Positions 34,570-47,167 are shown, counted from the stretch's first letter. The stretch is DNA of 64,000 nucleotides from Arachis hypogaea (GCF_003086295.3 NC_092048.1:42036425-42100424), one strand, 5' to 3'. Program-made: numbers and translations. Notes: generated by a model not told the origin, from the letters alone.

Positions 34570-36109
34570 TGGTGCACAAATTGTGAATCACACTTTTCAC
34601 AACTCGTACCACTAACCAGCAAGTGCACTGGGTCGTCCAAGTAATACCTTACGTGAGTAAGGGTCGATCCCACGGAGATTGTTGGTTTGAAGCAATCTAT
34701 GGTTATCTTGTAAATCTTAGTCAGGAAATCAATTATAATTATCAGTATGAATTGCGAAGAATAAAAGAGCATGGATTAAATACTTGTTCTGCAGTAATAG
34801 AGAATATATTGGAGTTTTGGAGATGCTTTGTCTTCTGAATCTCTGCTTTCTCCCTGTCTTCTTCTTCACGCACACAAGGTTCCTCCTATGGCAAGCTGTG
34901 TGTTGGTGGATCACCGTTGTCAATGGCTACCATCCGTCCTCTCAGTGAAAATGGTCCAGGTGCGCTGTCACCGCACAGCTAATCATCTGTCGGTTCCCAC
35001 TCATGCTGGAATAGGATCCATTGATCCTTTTGTGTCTGTCACTACACCCAACACTTGTGAGTTTGAAGCTCGTCACAGTCATCCAATCCCTGAATCCTAC
35101 TCGGAATACCACAGACAAGGTTTAGACTTTCCGGATTCTCAAGGATGCTGCCAATGGATTCTAGCTTATACCACGAAGATTCTGATTAAGGAATCCAAGA
35201 GATATTCATTCAATCTAAGGTAGAACGGAGGTGGTTGTCAGGCACACGTTCATAGGTTGAGGATGGTGATGAGTGTCACGGATCATCACATCCATCATAT
35301 TGAAGGGCGAATGAACATCTTAGATAGAAACAAGCGTGTTTGAATAGAAAACAGAAATAGTTGCATTAATTCATCGAAACACAGCAGAGCTCCTCACCCC
35401 CCAACAATGGAGTTTAGAGACTCATGCCATCAAAGAGTACAAAGTTCAGATCTAAAATGTCATGAGGTACAAAATAAATCTCTAAAAGTTGTTTAAATAC
35501 TAAACTTGTAACCTAGGTTTACAGAAAATGAGTAAACTATGATAGATAGTGCAGAAATCCACTTCTGGGGCCAACTTGGTGTGTGCTGGGGCTGAGACTT
35601 AAGCTTTACACGTGCTTAGGCTGTTTCTGGAGTTAAACGCCAGGTTGTAACCTGTTTTAGGCGTTTAACTCCAACTTGTAACCTGTTTCTGGCGTTTAAC
35701 GCCAGACTACAACATGGAACTGGTATTGAACGCCAGTTTACGTCGTCTATCCTTGAGCAAAGTATAGACTATTATATATTTCTGGAAAGCCCTGGATGTC
35801 TACTTTCCAACGCAATTGGGAGCGCACCAATTGGACTTCTGTAGCTCCAGAAAATTCATTCCGAGTGCAGAGAGGTCAGAATCCAACAACATCAGCAGTC
35901 CTTTTTCAGCCTGAATCAGATTTTTGCTCAGTTCCCTCAATTTCAGCCAAAAAATATCTGAAATTATAGAAAAACACACAAACTCATAGTAAAGTCCAGA
36001 AATATTAATTTTACCTAGAAACTAATGAAAATATACTAAAAACTAACTAAAACATACTAAAAACTATATGAAATTAACCCCAAAAAGCGTATAAAATCTC
36101 CGCTCATCA
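34570..36109 (-). repeat. E1 5' LTR
   Basis: 1540 bp, same ends as the 3' LTR, with dyad copies at 35628-35738. About 26 differences from 23470-25008. Confidence 0.95.
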
Positions 36110-36114
36110 AAGGG

Positions 36115-36524
36115 CAGGGTTTGGAATAATGGAATGGAATGAGTTTTCCTTTCGTTTTTTCGTCTTAGTTGGGGAGAAAAGTTTTTGGTGGGTCCCTTTT
36201 ACTTTTTGCTACGGTTGTATTTTTTCCTTCACATTTTCTTTCAAAACCAAACAAGTAAAACTTTACATTTCCCTTTTATTTCTTTCCGTCCATATTAAAT
36301 TCCCCCTGTTTTCCATCTAAACAAACATAGCGGAAATGAATAAAAAATAATAGTTATAACGCGATAATCAGGCCTTTGATGTCTTTGAAATTCAAACCTC
36401 GCAATAAAATAGGGCATGCATCTAATGTTCACACCTCCATCTTTTGATACATCACTTTTTTTTTAGTTTGAAGTTGTGTCAAACCATAGCTGATTGTAGT
36501 AGTTTTCCCTTAATTAAACTAAGG
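36115..36524. other. Spacer between E1 and RPA-like remnant
   Basis: Continues the sequence left of E1 (purine-rich, then T-rich). No coding signal I can support. It may include the upstream part of the RPA-like gene. Confidence 0.35.
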
Positions 36525-38075
36525 ATGGCTGAATCGTTTGATATGTTGATGGATGTCAGTGCGAAAAAGCTTGCATGGAACTTCATGGTCTATGTTGTAC
36601 GTTTGTCAGAAGCTCCTAGCTAGTACAATCCAAAGGAGATCAATAGTATAGAAATGGTTCTTTAAGATAGTCAGGCAAGTAGTATTAATTGAATTTAAAC
36701 TACATGTTCTTATACATTCACACATGTATTCCAAACTGAGTTGTATTTTACAATCTTACAGGGAGGGAGGATCCAAGCTTCGGTCCCTAAGGCATTGGTA
36801 CATAGATGGAATGGTAATATTCACGAGATTAGGATATATAAGATGACAAATTTCATATTTGTAGATAAGAGGGATAAAACCAGGACGACAATGAATCGGT
36901 GGACCTTAAACTTCTCTCACAGAACTGTGGTGGTCTTGGTGGAGATTCCAACTTTCCCACTTCAAGCATTTCGCTTAACGTAGATTCTAGAGTTGTTGAA
37001 TGCTGACAGGATCGACGACTCTCAATTAGTAGGTGAAGTGAATACATTTTCACTTCCTTTGTGTATAACTCATAACTACCTCATAATAAGTTTCTTATCA
37101 CATATATTATGGGTGAAGTGGTTGGAAAGGCGAATCCCAGGGAACTCATCGCAAGCAAAGGGAAGGAAACGAAGCGTTTATCTATTTTGGTTGAAGACCT
37201 TGAGTAAGTTGTGTTTATGAATTCTAATGACAATGTAGGTTGTGTTATAATGATATTAATATTTAAACCTGTTTTTTCACACTGATTTGCAGTAATTATA
37301 GTATTGGATGTGTGTTGTCTGGGGACATGGTTGATCAAATACTACCATATCTAGATGATGGAAGGGTTGAGCCATTGATAGTGGTCCTGTAGTTCTTCAG
37401 ACCGAGTAGGTGGAATGGTATGACTCCTAACCTTTATTTTGTAACAATATGATGGAAATTTAAAGAATAAGTGATATTAGAAATCTTTTCACTATTAACT
37501 TCATAAATGCAGAAAAAACCTCAATGCAGAGTCATCTTGACATTTCAAAGCTACGCATCAATCCCGATCTCGAGGAAGTTCGCGACTTTCGGGACAGGTT
37601 TGTTCCACATTTGAATTTCTAGAGATTCATATGTATGTTAATGGTTAGAATTAGTCAAGAATTAATATATATGTTGTAACGCGCAGGAGGCTTGCTGTTA
37701 AACCCTCAAATTTGGTCAGAATTAGTCAAGTCAACACAAACAACTCACGTACTGGCGCTGACAAACTTAAGCGAGAGGATGTTACGGTAAACACAATAGA
37801 GGAAGCACTAAACTCAACACAAGTAATCCCAACGCCTATTTAAATACACCTTACATCATATGGTATAAGATATTTACATAATATCTCATGTATTTGTAAG
37901 AAGGCCCTTTATGTGGATTGCTAGAACAATTGTGGCAATCAATTCTGGCAAGGATGATTGCTTTTACAAATCATGTAGGAGGTGTCCAAAGAAGGTTGAA
38001 ACACCAATTGAAAATAGATTTGAGTGTGGAAAGTATGGCTACACTTACGGAAGTGCATCCTTAAATTTTGTGTTC
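36525..38075 (+). pseudogene. RPA70-like (replication protein A) pseudogene of Helitron type
   Basis: Coding blocks separated by intron-like gaps, all on the plus strand. Block 1 starts at ATG 36525 (KKLAWNFMVYVVRLSEAPS, then a stop at 36606). Block 2 is 36762 to about 37030 (GGRIQASVPKAL, then WTLNFSHRTVVV; stop at 36981). Block 3 is about 37110-37204 (GEVVGKANPRELIASKGKET), followed by 37290-37418 (SGDMVDQILPYLDDGRVEPL, one stop). Block 4 is about 37513-37600 (SHLDISKLRINPDLEEVRDF), then 37686-37840. Block 5 is 37905-38075, with FYKSCRRCPKKVET and FECGKYGYTYGSAS, a decayed zinc ribbon. This is the DUF223/RPA1 OB-fold plus zinc-ribbon layout of single-strand-binding proteins that plant Helitrons often encode. 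It may belong to the same old Helitron as 9995-15521, but intervening insertions prevent proof. Confidence 0.7.
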
Positions 38076-38379
38076 AAATTTTCAATATTTTTTTGGAAGG
38101 ACTATGTTATTGGAAACTTGAACAATCTCGCTCAGAAAATTTATAAATAACTGACCAAAATCTTATTTAAGAATAGAGAAAGGAATGTTGCCATATAACG
38201 GTTTTGACTTTGAGAACCATATTAACCCGACCAATTTACCTGGATTAATCAGAAATTGATTATTAGTCCAATTTGACTTAGGTGAAAAATCATATAGCAA
38301 CAAACCAGTTAAAAAATAAAAAAAAATGATTAACCAAACAAACAAATTAGATATTTTAATAGTTAACCAATTTAAAATA

Positions 38380-38950
38380 GGAGTCACTTAGATAAAAATA
38401 CTTAAAATAGCTTTTTTTAAAGACGTATTTTAATAATTAAAATTCAACCTATATAATCGATTAAACTGTGCTATTTTTGTCAAAATTAGACCAGATAAAT
38501 TGGTTTAACTAAAAAATCGATAAACCAACTCTTGAACCAATCTAAATTAATATTTATTTTTATAGAAAATGACTACAATACTATTATTATAAAAAATAAC
38601 TAAAATACTCCTATTATATATATTAGTTCTAAAAATCTTAAATCCTAATTCTATAACAACATAGAGAGAAGAGAAGGGTTAAGATTTAGAATTCTCAATA
38701 TATATATATATATATATATAATAGAAGTATTTTAAGTCATTTTCTATAATAGGGATATTGTAATTATTTTTATAAAAAATATTAATTTAGATCAATTTAA
38801 AATTTAATTTACCAATTTTTTAGTCAAATCGATTTGTCTAGTCTAATTTTTACAAAAATAATATGGTTTAATCAATTACATGTATTAAATTTTAATTAAT
38901 AAAAAATATCTTTAAAAAAAGATGTTTTAGGTATCTTATGGGAGTTAAAA
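38380..38950. mobile_element. Fold-back MITE with long inverted arms
   Basis: 38380-38630 and 38715-38950 are inverted, imperfect copies of each other. For example TAAAATAGCTTTTTTTAAAG pairs with the complement of CTTTAAAAAAAGATGTTTTA, and AAATTAATATT, TAGAAAATGACT and AATACT(C/T)CTATTA occur in both arms. A TA repeat (38698-38720) lies at the loop. Exact ends and target duplication were not fixed, and no frame exists inside. Confidence 0.6.
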
Positions 38951-39162
38951 TAATATATATTATATATAAAATTTTATTATATACAGTTTAACTCCAGTTA
39001 AACTTTGATTGAAACTTTAAATATTTGAACCTATAATTTTATCAATTTAATGAGCGGTTCAGTTTTTCAGAATCTTGCATACACCATTAAAATCTACGAT
39101 GGGATGGGTTATTGCTGCATTAATATAGTATTAGTATCAGCTAAACAATGGCATTGTACTAA
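38951..39162. other. 3' flank of the photolyase gene
   Basis: Probable 3' UTR and downstream sequence of the minus-strand photolyase gene. No clear poly(A) signal was assigned. Confidence 0.3.
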
Positions 39163-41547
39163 CTACAAACGACGGGGTGCTTTCTCATTTTGGGATGGCA
39201 AGTCCTCAGCCTTTCTCTTCCGCATCTCGCCAACTAATTTCTTGACATATGCAATGTATCCGTCAACGTCAAATTTTCTTTTGCAGCCTGCATAGTTCAT
39301 ATATCGAATTTTTCCGAAAACAGGCCGCTCTCTCCAACCCTGTAATCCATAAAAACATGATTGCCAAAAATGAAGCTTCTAATACAAAACTAAAAGGATC
39401 AACTTGCACCCAGTTTTATAGTTTCCTCTGGTTCTCTTTCTAAAGAAAATTGGGAAGCCCAAATAGATCAAAGAATGCAACTACAACAGCTAAAAAACCA
39501 GGGGCACTTGATTCTTCGCTGATATTTCAATTAAATAGAAGTGAATAAGAACATTGTGGTAGGCAAACCTGATCATGAACCCCGCATATTGACCACATGC
39601 AACCAACATAACCACTAGGATCCCTCCCATCCAGTTCATACTGCAGTCATGAGAAAATTGCTGTCATTTATAAAAAATGGCAATAAAGTCTGTCCCATTT
39701 AAAGAATGTTGGCTAAGGAACTACTACGTTACCTTGTTGTTTAAATAGATGGATATTTCAAGGGCTTCTTCAGGTCCACTTGTCCATTCGAGTATCTTCT
39801 TTGCCCAATACATGCTGTACAGAAAATCTTATAATTGAGGACATACATGTTTATAAGGTGAAACATAAAAGAGAAAGAAAGGAGGGAGTTATTCACCGCA
39901 TAAAACCATGCATCTTTCCATTGTGAACCATCTCCAACTGAGAAGCATTCCAGAGCTGATATGTGCAACAATTAGGAAATAATGCTTAGTTAAACAAGGC
40001 ATTAAAAAGCCCATGACTTTGAAAGAAGCGATGCATTACTATATTTAATTGGGAAAATTATTGTTGTTCATGAAAGACTGGCTTACAGGATCAGCAGTTT
40101 GGGCCTTCTCCAATTGCTCCTTCCTTAAAATACAGAAGTTAGATGAGGATGCAAGTAACAAAAACCGTGTAAAGTGAGAAACAAGACAATTGTGACTCAC
40201 GAATATGTATGTTCTCGCTTATCAGCGGCATGATCCAATAGGGTCTTACGAGCCCACTCCCAGGCTCCTTGCAATGAATCATAATGCAGTTGATAGAAGC
40301 AAAAGTTATCAGCAAGTTCTCGCCGAACAATCAACTCCTCCAAGAAAGCATCAATTGCCTTTACACAAGCGGTCAATATTAGGTTATACAAAACTAAACA
40401 CATTATATAAGATAAGAAGAAACCTGAGGACATGAAGAGCGCAGCTTCCGAGCTTCCAAAGCACATCGCTGAGCAGATATCTGTCCAAAATGCAAATAGG
40501 GAGATAAACCAGAAAGGGCAGTGGGTTTGCAGGGGTTGTTTCGATCTGCAGAATAATTTCTTAACCTTTTAGTCAAGAATCCATTTTTACTTCCCATCAA
40601 TACTTCCATTGCAGCATCTTCCCCGGGCTCACACCAATTGACCTCAGGAACCTCCGTTCCTTTCCTACTTCCATCAAACAAGCATGTCAACATATTCACG
40701 TGACTTAATTATTAGAATCCAGAAGCCAACAATACCGAACACTAACCTTAAGACATCAGCAATGAGATCATCCCAGTCAACGGAGTGATTCTTGGTGATG
40801 GTCCATTTCCTAGTTTGAGGCTCAATGGTAGGAAAATCAATCAGATACTCAGAAAGCTTTTTGTTTATCTTTCCCCTAATTGTCTTAGCACTATACTCCA
40901 ATTTCTCAGAGGCCACCCATAGGGGCACAATGTTGTGAGCATCCACTTCATGTACGGTAAGCGATTCATTCACCTTCTTACAAATCTCTTCTTTGCACCT
41001 CCTCACTTCCCGCAAGGGTGAAAAGTCTGTCACCAACATAGAAGCTCCACATTCACTAAGAAACTTTGGCACTGTTTCCTCTGCTTCTCCCTAAAGTTAC
41101 AGAAGCATCATCTTTGAACAGTGAATAAGCTCAAATTGATCATACATTCAGTAATGATTCAGATTTCGAAAAATTCAACAGACATGTAATTAGTTTCGGA
41201 TTGAAGAAATTGGGAAATTCAGTTACCCTAAGCAAGAAGAAGGGGATTTGAAGGGTTTGGTGCAGTTGATCGGAGACACGGCGCAAGCCCCTGAGCATAA
41301 ACCCTAAATGGCGGGACTTGGCGCCTAGAAACTGATCGAAGAGATTAAAAACAACGGCAACAGGGACGTTGGACTTGTTGGCCTGATGAACAGCGTGGAT
41401 GAGAGCCCAATTGTCTTTGACCCGTTGATCTCTGAACATCCAATACACAACAGGACCCATACCTGCATCCAAACCAGCTTTGGAGCCTTCTTTGAGGGTT
41501 CGAATTCGACCCGGTTGCAATGACATTAGAGATGCTGCAGAAGCCAT
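39163..41547 (-). CDS. PHR1: Class II CPD photolyase (deoxyribodipyrimidine photolyase), nine exons
   Basis: Nine exons on the minus strand: 41547-41227, 41090-40747, 40664-40424, 40358-40201, 40123-40087, 39955-39897, 39814-39733, 39640-39569 and 39339-39163. All have GT...AG introns and sum to 1491 nt (496 aa plus stop) without a break. The length equals that of Arabidopsis UVR2/PHR1 as I recall it. Exon 1 holds [20 protein letters not shown] (N-terminal photolyase domain). Exon 3 has [17 protein letters not shown] and exon 4 has [17 protein letters not shown] (FAD-binding domain). Exons 8-9 have [20 protein letters not shown] and [20 protein letters not shown]. The enzyme uses blue/UV-A light and FAD to split cyclobutane pyrimidine dimers, in the nucleus and possibly organelles. 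The start is the first ATG after a likely 5'-UTR acceptor. It is the only intact host gene here. Confidence 0.95.
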
Positions 41548-42203
41548 TGCTGTGAACGATGAAGAAAACTAGCTAAGCATCAATGAAACTTGTTGCTAAA
41601 CTAAAGCATAAATGTTGCTTGAAACTTGTTGCATTGTAGGAGGATTACTAATTTCATAAACTGCATCAGAATTATGTCTTCCTCTTTCTATTTGTCTTCA
41701 ATTAAACCTAAATGGTAAGCAAAACAATAGAAAAACAAAAGCTTCAATCACACGAAGAGCCATACATTAAGGCTCCAAAAGAAAATGGCTCAAAAATTAA
41801 AAATTTCAGAAACGGAACAAAATAAGTTCTCACCCTAAAATGCTAACACATCAATTTCACAATAATCGGGAAAACAGGGTTTTAAACTTTCAAGTATCCA
41901 GAAGGAAAAAAAAAAGAAAAAAAAGAAAACATACCTGCAGATTATGGTGACTGCGACGGGCTCAGAGTAAGCAGCGACGGCGACAAAGCAAAGATCCAGC
42001 GACGCCGACGGGAGGCATAGGAAGCAGCGACGGCGACCGGAGCAAAGATCCAACGAGAGCGACGAGCAGAGAGCCGGCGATGGCGACGAGTAGACGTTGC
42101 AGCGACGGCTCGATTGGAGGGAGGGGACTACAGATAGAGACTCGAGGGAGGGAAGGACAACGTTCTCAAAATAACCGACATCTAACGGTTTAACCGGTTC
42201 CAA
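41548..42203 (-). promoter_or_regulatory. Photolyase 5' UTR with probable intron
   Basis: On the minus strand CTGCAG|GTATGT at 41935/41934 is a strong donor and TTCACAG|CA at 41550/41549 an acceptor two bases before the ATG. This gives a 385-bp 5'-UTR intron (41934-41550). The exon upstream (about 42170-41935) is GC-rich with imperfect TCGCCGTCGCTGC repeats. The frame across it (MEPVKPLDVGY...) is probably not translated. No TATA box was assigned. Confidence 0.5.
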
Positions 42204-43799
42204 GGAGATTCAAACCGATTCTAAAAACCAAACCGATTATCTTTAACTATTGAAGTATTGCTTCAATGATTTAATGGTTCAATCGATTTAATTATAATTC
42301 AACCAAAATAATTAAATTTTAATAAAATAACACATAAAAATACAATGTAACCAAATTATATTCTAATGTTAAACTCAAAAATACACAAATTAAAATACGA
42401 TATAACCAAATTAAAATTCTTATAATCTCATGTAAGTATAATACAAAAGTTAAATAATAAAAAATATTTAAATTCTAAATTTAAATTCAACGTTAAAATC
42501 TTTTATAATATAAAAAACTATTAGACAACCATCAGAATTTATTATTTTTGGCCATCACTTTTAATTATCAACTCAGTTTCTTTCAAAAGTTAAGATAGTA
42601 TTAGTTATTAGGTTTCTCACCTCAAAGTCCCACTCTACTTTATATTTCTCCTTCATCGGCGGCATCTCTTTCATTTTTGAACTCTTTATTTTATTTTTTA
42701 TCTTTGATCATTGTGCTTCATATATTCATTGTTGTTTTGTTGTTTTTATTCTCTCTGACAGCATGAAGAGCAAATGTGGTTACAATAAAAGATTAGAATA
42801 TAAAAAAAAAATCACATAAGAGAAATAAGCAACAACGATAAGTCAAGAGGCGACGGCGGAGATAAGGAGATGGGCTTCAATTAGGATTGAAAGTTTTAGG
42901 TTTTTCTTCTCTTGAATGACAATGTCCTTTTTCTTTTTAAATTTTAACAAGTCGGATTCCGTTTCGATAGCTTATCGATCAACTAGCAATTTTTTTTTGC
43001 CCAAATCCAATTCTTATTTCCAGCGGTTTTGCACCCTAATCGAACTAGACTAGACACTGGTTTCCAGTTTTTTAGTTGGATCAATTGGTCCGACTCAATT
43101 TTTAAAACATTGATTCAAACCAATAAGAATAAAGTAGAATTAATACTCATATTGGTCCTCTAGTTCATTCGTGCTTCAATATGCTCTTTAAAATTTAAAT
43201 TTATTCATCTTGAATCTCTAATTTGACCTCTGTGACTTATGTTAGTTACTGGCCTTTTGTTGTCATAGAATCGTTAATGACATACTGAGGCAAAATAATG
43301 ACTGTTATGTTAGACTTTGTAAAAATAATGCTATTTTGATTTTGGCGTTTAAATAGTTAAAAAAATGATGTTGTGTGAAGAGATATATAATGATATCGAA
43401 TTTTTTAACACTAGTTGTGCCATCTTCTTCCACTAACGAAGACTCTTATTTTTCCTCCTCTCTTCCATAGCATTAGTTTGAGAAATGTGATTATTAGATT
43501 TTAATTGAAAAAAATTATCTTTGTTAATCGGCATCATACTAGGAATCTCCTTACCATCATTCACTGAGATAGAGGTAAGGAAAACAGAAAAAATAAAAGA
43601 ACGAAATCGATACTTTTTTTTCCTTCATTTCTATTTTTTCCTATTTTCTAGCAAAATCTATTTCTCTTTCATAATAGGCTATTTTTTTTTTGGATTTTGT
43701 ATTTTTGTTAGGGTTTAATTCCACCGAATTTTTTGGTGTTCAGGTTTAATTCTTTTGATTGATTAGGTTTGATAAGAAATTGATTGGACTTAGAAGTTT
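42204..43799. other. AT-rich intergenic region
   Basis: Segments rich in AACCGATT/AACCGG phrases at 42180-42260 and 43000-43110 suggest the edges of an old MITE, but no inverted ends or target duplication could be fixed. No gene was found. Confidence 0.35.
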
Positions 43800-44371
43800 T
43801 ATCACAATAGATAAGGATTATTTAGTTAAGGGCACACCCAAAAGAACATAGCGGAAACACAAAAGATAGATAAATGGGATTTTTTCTACTAGACCTTCAA
43901 GAAACCTGTTCTTAGCAATCTAGGTCATCGGAAGGGGCAACCTACTAGACCTTCAAAGAACCTATCCTTGACAACCTAGATCAGAGGGATGAAAACTAAA
44001 AGCAACCACCACACAGATCACCTTAGTGTTGGATCCTTCAATCTTCATGCAACAAGCAAAGCAAATCACTCACCTCACTTAATCACACAATAAAAACATG
44101 CTAAAGGCAACGAAAATTTATTCATAAAAAATTGTGTAAATGGTCTCACCAGAGGTGTTTAAATAAGCCCCTAACAAACCAAAAAGATAAGATAAGATTT
44201 TAAAATTTAAATTAGATTTGATCTTTAATGGATTATATCAAATTTGATTTAAATTTTAAATTTAAAAAAAAAATACTACTAAGCAAATTAGAACTAAACA
44301 AATCTTTTAACAAACTTTAACCGCAAAACAAACTAAAACAAAGGCCTAAGTTTTCAAAATTTAATGATAAA
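43800..44371 (-). repeat. Probable E4 3' LTR and 3' UTR
   Basis: Non-coding sequence downstream of the integrase stop. It includes a near-repeat CCTACTAGACCTTCAA (43888-43905 and 43940-43955 areas). Ends are uncertain because the other LTR is outside the window. Confidence 0.35.
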
Positions 44372-45726
44372 TTATGCTTCCCATTGAATTTGGAAAGCAT
44401 TATTGGGTTTCTTACTATCTTGAATGGGCCTTACCCATTCTTCCTTTGTTAGAACTTGATGTAACTCCTTATGCATAAGTGCTGCCAAGTTTCCAAAGCT
44501 CTCCTTGAGTTTTTTTGCACGTGCTCTAGTGATCGGGCCCTCTGAAAGTGTGAAATTCCCATTATGCCCTTTTGCCTTAGAATTTTTCAGTTGTCTTTCC
44601 GAGCATGTATCATTCCCTCCTTTCTCAAAATGATTCGTCCTCGAATCTGTGTCCATATCAAAAGGAGAGAGATAAAAAACATTGAAGGTAGCAGAGACAT
44701 TATACTCACCTGGTAGGTCAATCTGGTAGGCAGTATCATTGATCTTCTCAAGCACTTGGAGCGGACCATCCCCTCTAGCATCAAATTTAAACTTTCTTTG
44801 AGTAGGAAATATCTCCTTCCTCAAATGTACCCAAACCCAATCTTCAGGTACGAAGACTACATGCTTTCAGCTCTTGTTGATCCTTTCTGCCGTGGCTTTG
44901 TTCTTCCGCTCAATTAGGTTACGAGCCTTTGGATGTATTGCTTTAACCTTCTCAGCCTTGCTTGCTCCATCTAAGCTAACAAGATCACTCAAAGGTAAAG
45001 GTATTAAATCTAAGACAGTTAGAGGATTAAAACTATAGACAAGTTCAAAAGGTGAAAAACTAGTGGAAGAATGGATTGTCCTGTTATAAGCAAACTCAAT
45101 AAAAAGTAAACAATCTTCCCAAGTTTTTAAATTCTTACCAACAACAGCACGTAATAAGGTTTCGAATGTCCTATTTATCACTTCTGTTTGACCATCAGTT
45201 TGAGGGTGACAAGTAATTGAGTATAACAATTTTGTTCCCAACTTACTCCGCAAAACTTTTCAAAAGTGACTTAAGAATTTGACATCACGATCAGAAACAA
45301 TAGTTTGGGGAACACCATGTAAGCACACAACTTCTCTAAAGAATAGGTCAGCAATATTTGTGGCATCATCAGTTTTATAGCAAGCAATGAAATGCGCCAT
45401 TTTACTAAATCTATCTACCACAACAAAAATACTATCTTGACCTTTCCTAGTTTTAGGTAAACCAAGAACAAAATCCATAGAAATATCAACCCATGAAAGC
45501 ACAGGAACAGGTAAAAGAGTATACAAGCCATGTGGTAATGACTTAGATTTAGCTTTTTTACATGCAATGCATTTAGCACAAAATTTTTCAACATCTTTAC
45601 GCATGTGGGGCCAGTAAAAATGCTCAGATAAAACATCCAAAGTCTTAGGCACACCAAAATGACCCATCAAACTCCTACTATATAATTCTAGAACAAGTAG
45701 CTCCCTAATAGAACAAGTAGGTACAC
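44372..45726 (-). pseudogene. E4 integrase, one frame with two stops
   Basis: A single reading frame from the E2 junction to 44372. Zinc-binding Cys pair [11 protein letters not shown] follows HMRKDVEKF. Core catalytic residues are Asp in [12 protein letters not shown], Asp in [10 protein letters not shown] and Glu in [10 protein letters not shown]. The C-terminal domain is GDGPLQVLEKINDTAYQIDL, then FNVFYLSPFD, a chromovirus-type end. Only two in-frame stops break it, near 45257 (in the SHF*KVL context) and near 44864. The fold is otherwise well kept. Its 5' part is separated from RNase H by the 9.1-kb E2 insertion. Confidence 0.85.
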
Positions 45727-47167
45727 TGGTGCACGAAATCACAATCACACTTTTGCAATTTCGTACAACTAACCAACAAGTGCACTGGGTCGTCCAAGTA
45801 ATACCTTACGTGAGTAAGGGTCGATCCCACGGAGATTGTCGACTTGAAGCAAGCTATGGTTATCTTGTAACTCTTAGTCAGGATATCAATAATTCTCAGA
45901 TTTAATTGTAAAAAGTAAAAGAACATGAAATAAATACTTGTTTTGCAGTAATGGAGAACAGGTTGAGGTTTTGGAGATGCTCTATCTTCTGAATCTCTGC
46001 TTTCCTACTGTCTTCTTCTTCATGCACGCAAGGCTCCTTCCATGGCTAGCTGTATATTGGTGGATCACTGTTGTCAATGGCTACCGTCCGTCCTCTCAGT
46101 GAAAATGGTCTAAATGCGCTGTCACCGCACGACTAATCATCTGTCGATTCTCACTCATGTTGGAATAGGATCCATTGATCCTTTTGCGTCTGTCACTACG
46201 CCCAGCACTCGTGAGTCTGAAGCTCGTCACAGTCATCCCTTCCCAGATCCTACTTGGAATACCACTCAAGCTATTGCAGATAGAACGGAGGTGGTTGTCA
46301 GGAACGCGTTCATAGGTGAGAATAATGATGAGTGTCACGGATCATCACATTCATCAAGTTGAGGTGCGACTGAATATCTTAGAATAGAAATAAGCGTGAT
46401 AGAATGGAAAACAGTAGTAATTGCATTAATTCATCGAGACACAACAGAGCTCCTCACCCCCAACCATGGGGTTTAGAGACTCATGCCATAGAGAATACAA
46501 TATAAAACGTGTGTAGTGTCATGAGGTACAAGATGAATCACTAAAAGTAGTTTTTATAATAAACTAGTGACCTAGGGTTATAAAAGATGAGTAAGCTAGA
46601 ATAGTTAGTGTAGAAATCCACTTCCGGGGCCCACTTCGTGTGTGCTTGGGCTGAGCATTGAAGCTTTCACGTGTAGAGACCTTTCTTAGAGTTAAACGCC
46701 AGCTTTTGTACCAGTTTGGGCGTTTAACTCCAGCTTTCATGCCAGTTCTGGCGTTTTGACGCCAGAATTTCTATGCTGACTTGGAACGCCGGTTTGGGCC
46801 ATCAAATCTCGGGTAAAGTATAGACTATTATATATTGCTGGAAAGCCCAGGATGTATACTTTCCAATGCAATTGAGAGCGTGCCTATTGGGATTCTGTAA
46901 CTCCAGAAAATCCACTTCGAGTGCAGGGAGGTCAGAATCCAACAACATCTGCAGTCCTTTTTCAGCCTCTGAATCAGATTTTTGCTCAGGTCCCTCAATT
47001 TCAGCCAGAAAATACCTAAAATCATAGAAAAACACACAAACTCATAGTAAAGTCCAGAAATGTGATTTTTGAATAAAAACTAATAAAAACATAATAAAAA
47101 CTAACTAAAATATACTAAAAACATACTAAAAACAATGCCAAAAAGCGTATAAATTATCCGCTCATCA
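45727..47167 (-). repeat. E2 3' LTR
   Basis: 1441 bp. Relative to the other E2 LTR it lacks about 115 bp near 46263, between ACTC-type microhomology. Dyad motifs are at 46691-46795. Confidence 0.9.

Larger units (their letters stand above)
23470..36109 (-). mobile_element. E1: full-length Athila-lineage Ty3/gypsy retrotransposon, TSD AAGGG
   Basis: A 12.6-kb element read on the minus strand: 5' LTR (36109-34570), PBS, long 5' leader, gag, protease, RT, RNase H, integrase, an env-position ORF, a non-coding spacer, PPT and 3' LTR (25008-23470). The target duplication AAGGG is exact (23465-23469 and 36110-36114). I count about 26 differences between the two LTRs, about 98.3% identity, so it inserted fairly recently. 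Athila assignment rests on the tRNA-Asp PBS, the DLGAS protease motif, the RT type and the extra ORF downstream of integrase. All coding regions carry breaks. Confidence 0.92.

Noticed and set aside
41835..42203. 122-codon minus frame upstream of the photolyase
   Set aside because: It runs across a good splice donor and the probable 5'-UTR intron, with Ser/Arg/Cys-rich repeat composition; more likely untranslated leader.
42180..43130. A MITE or Mutator-like element with AACCGG/AACCGATT edges
   Set aside because: No convincing terminal inverted repeat or target duplication could be aligned by eye.
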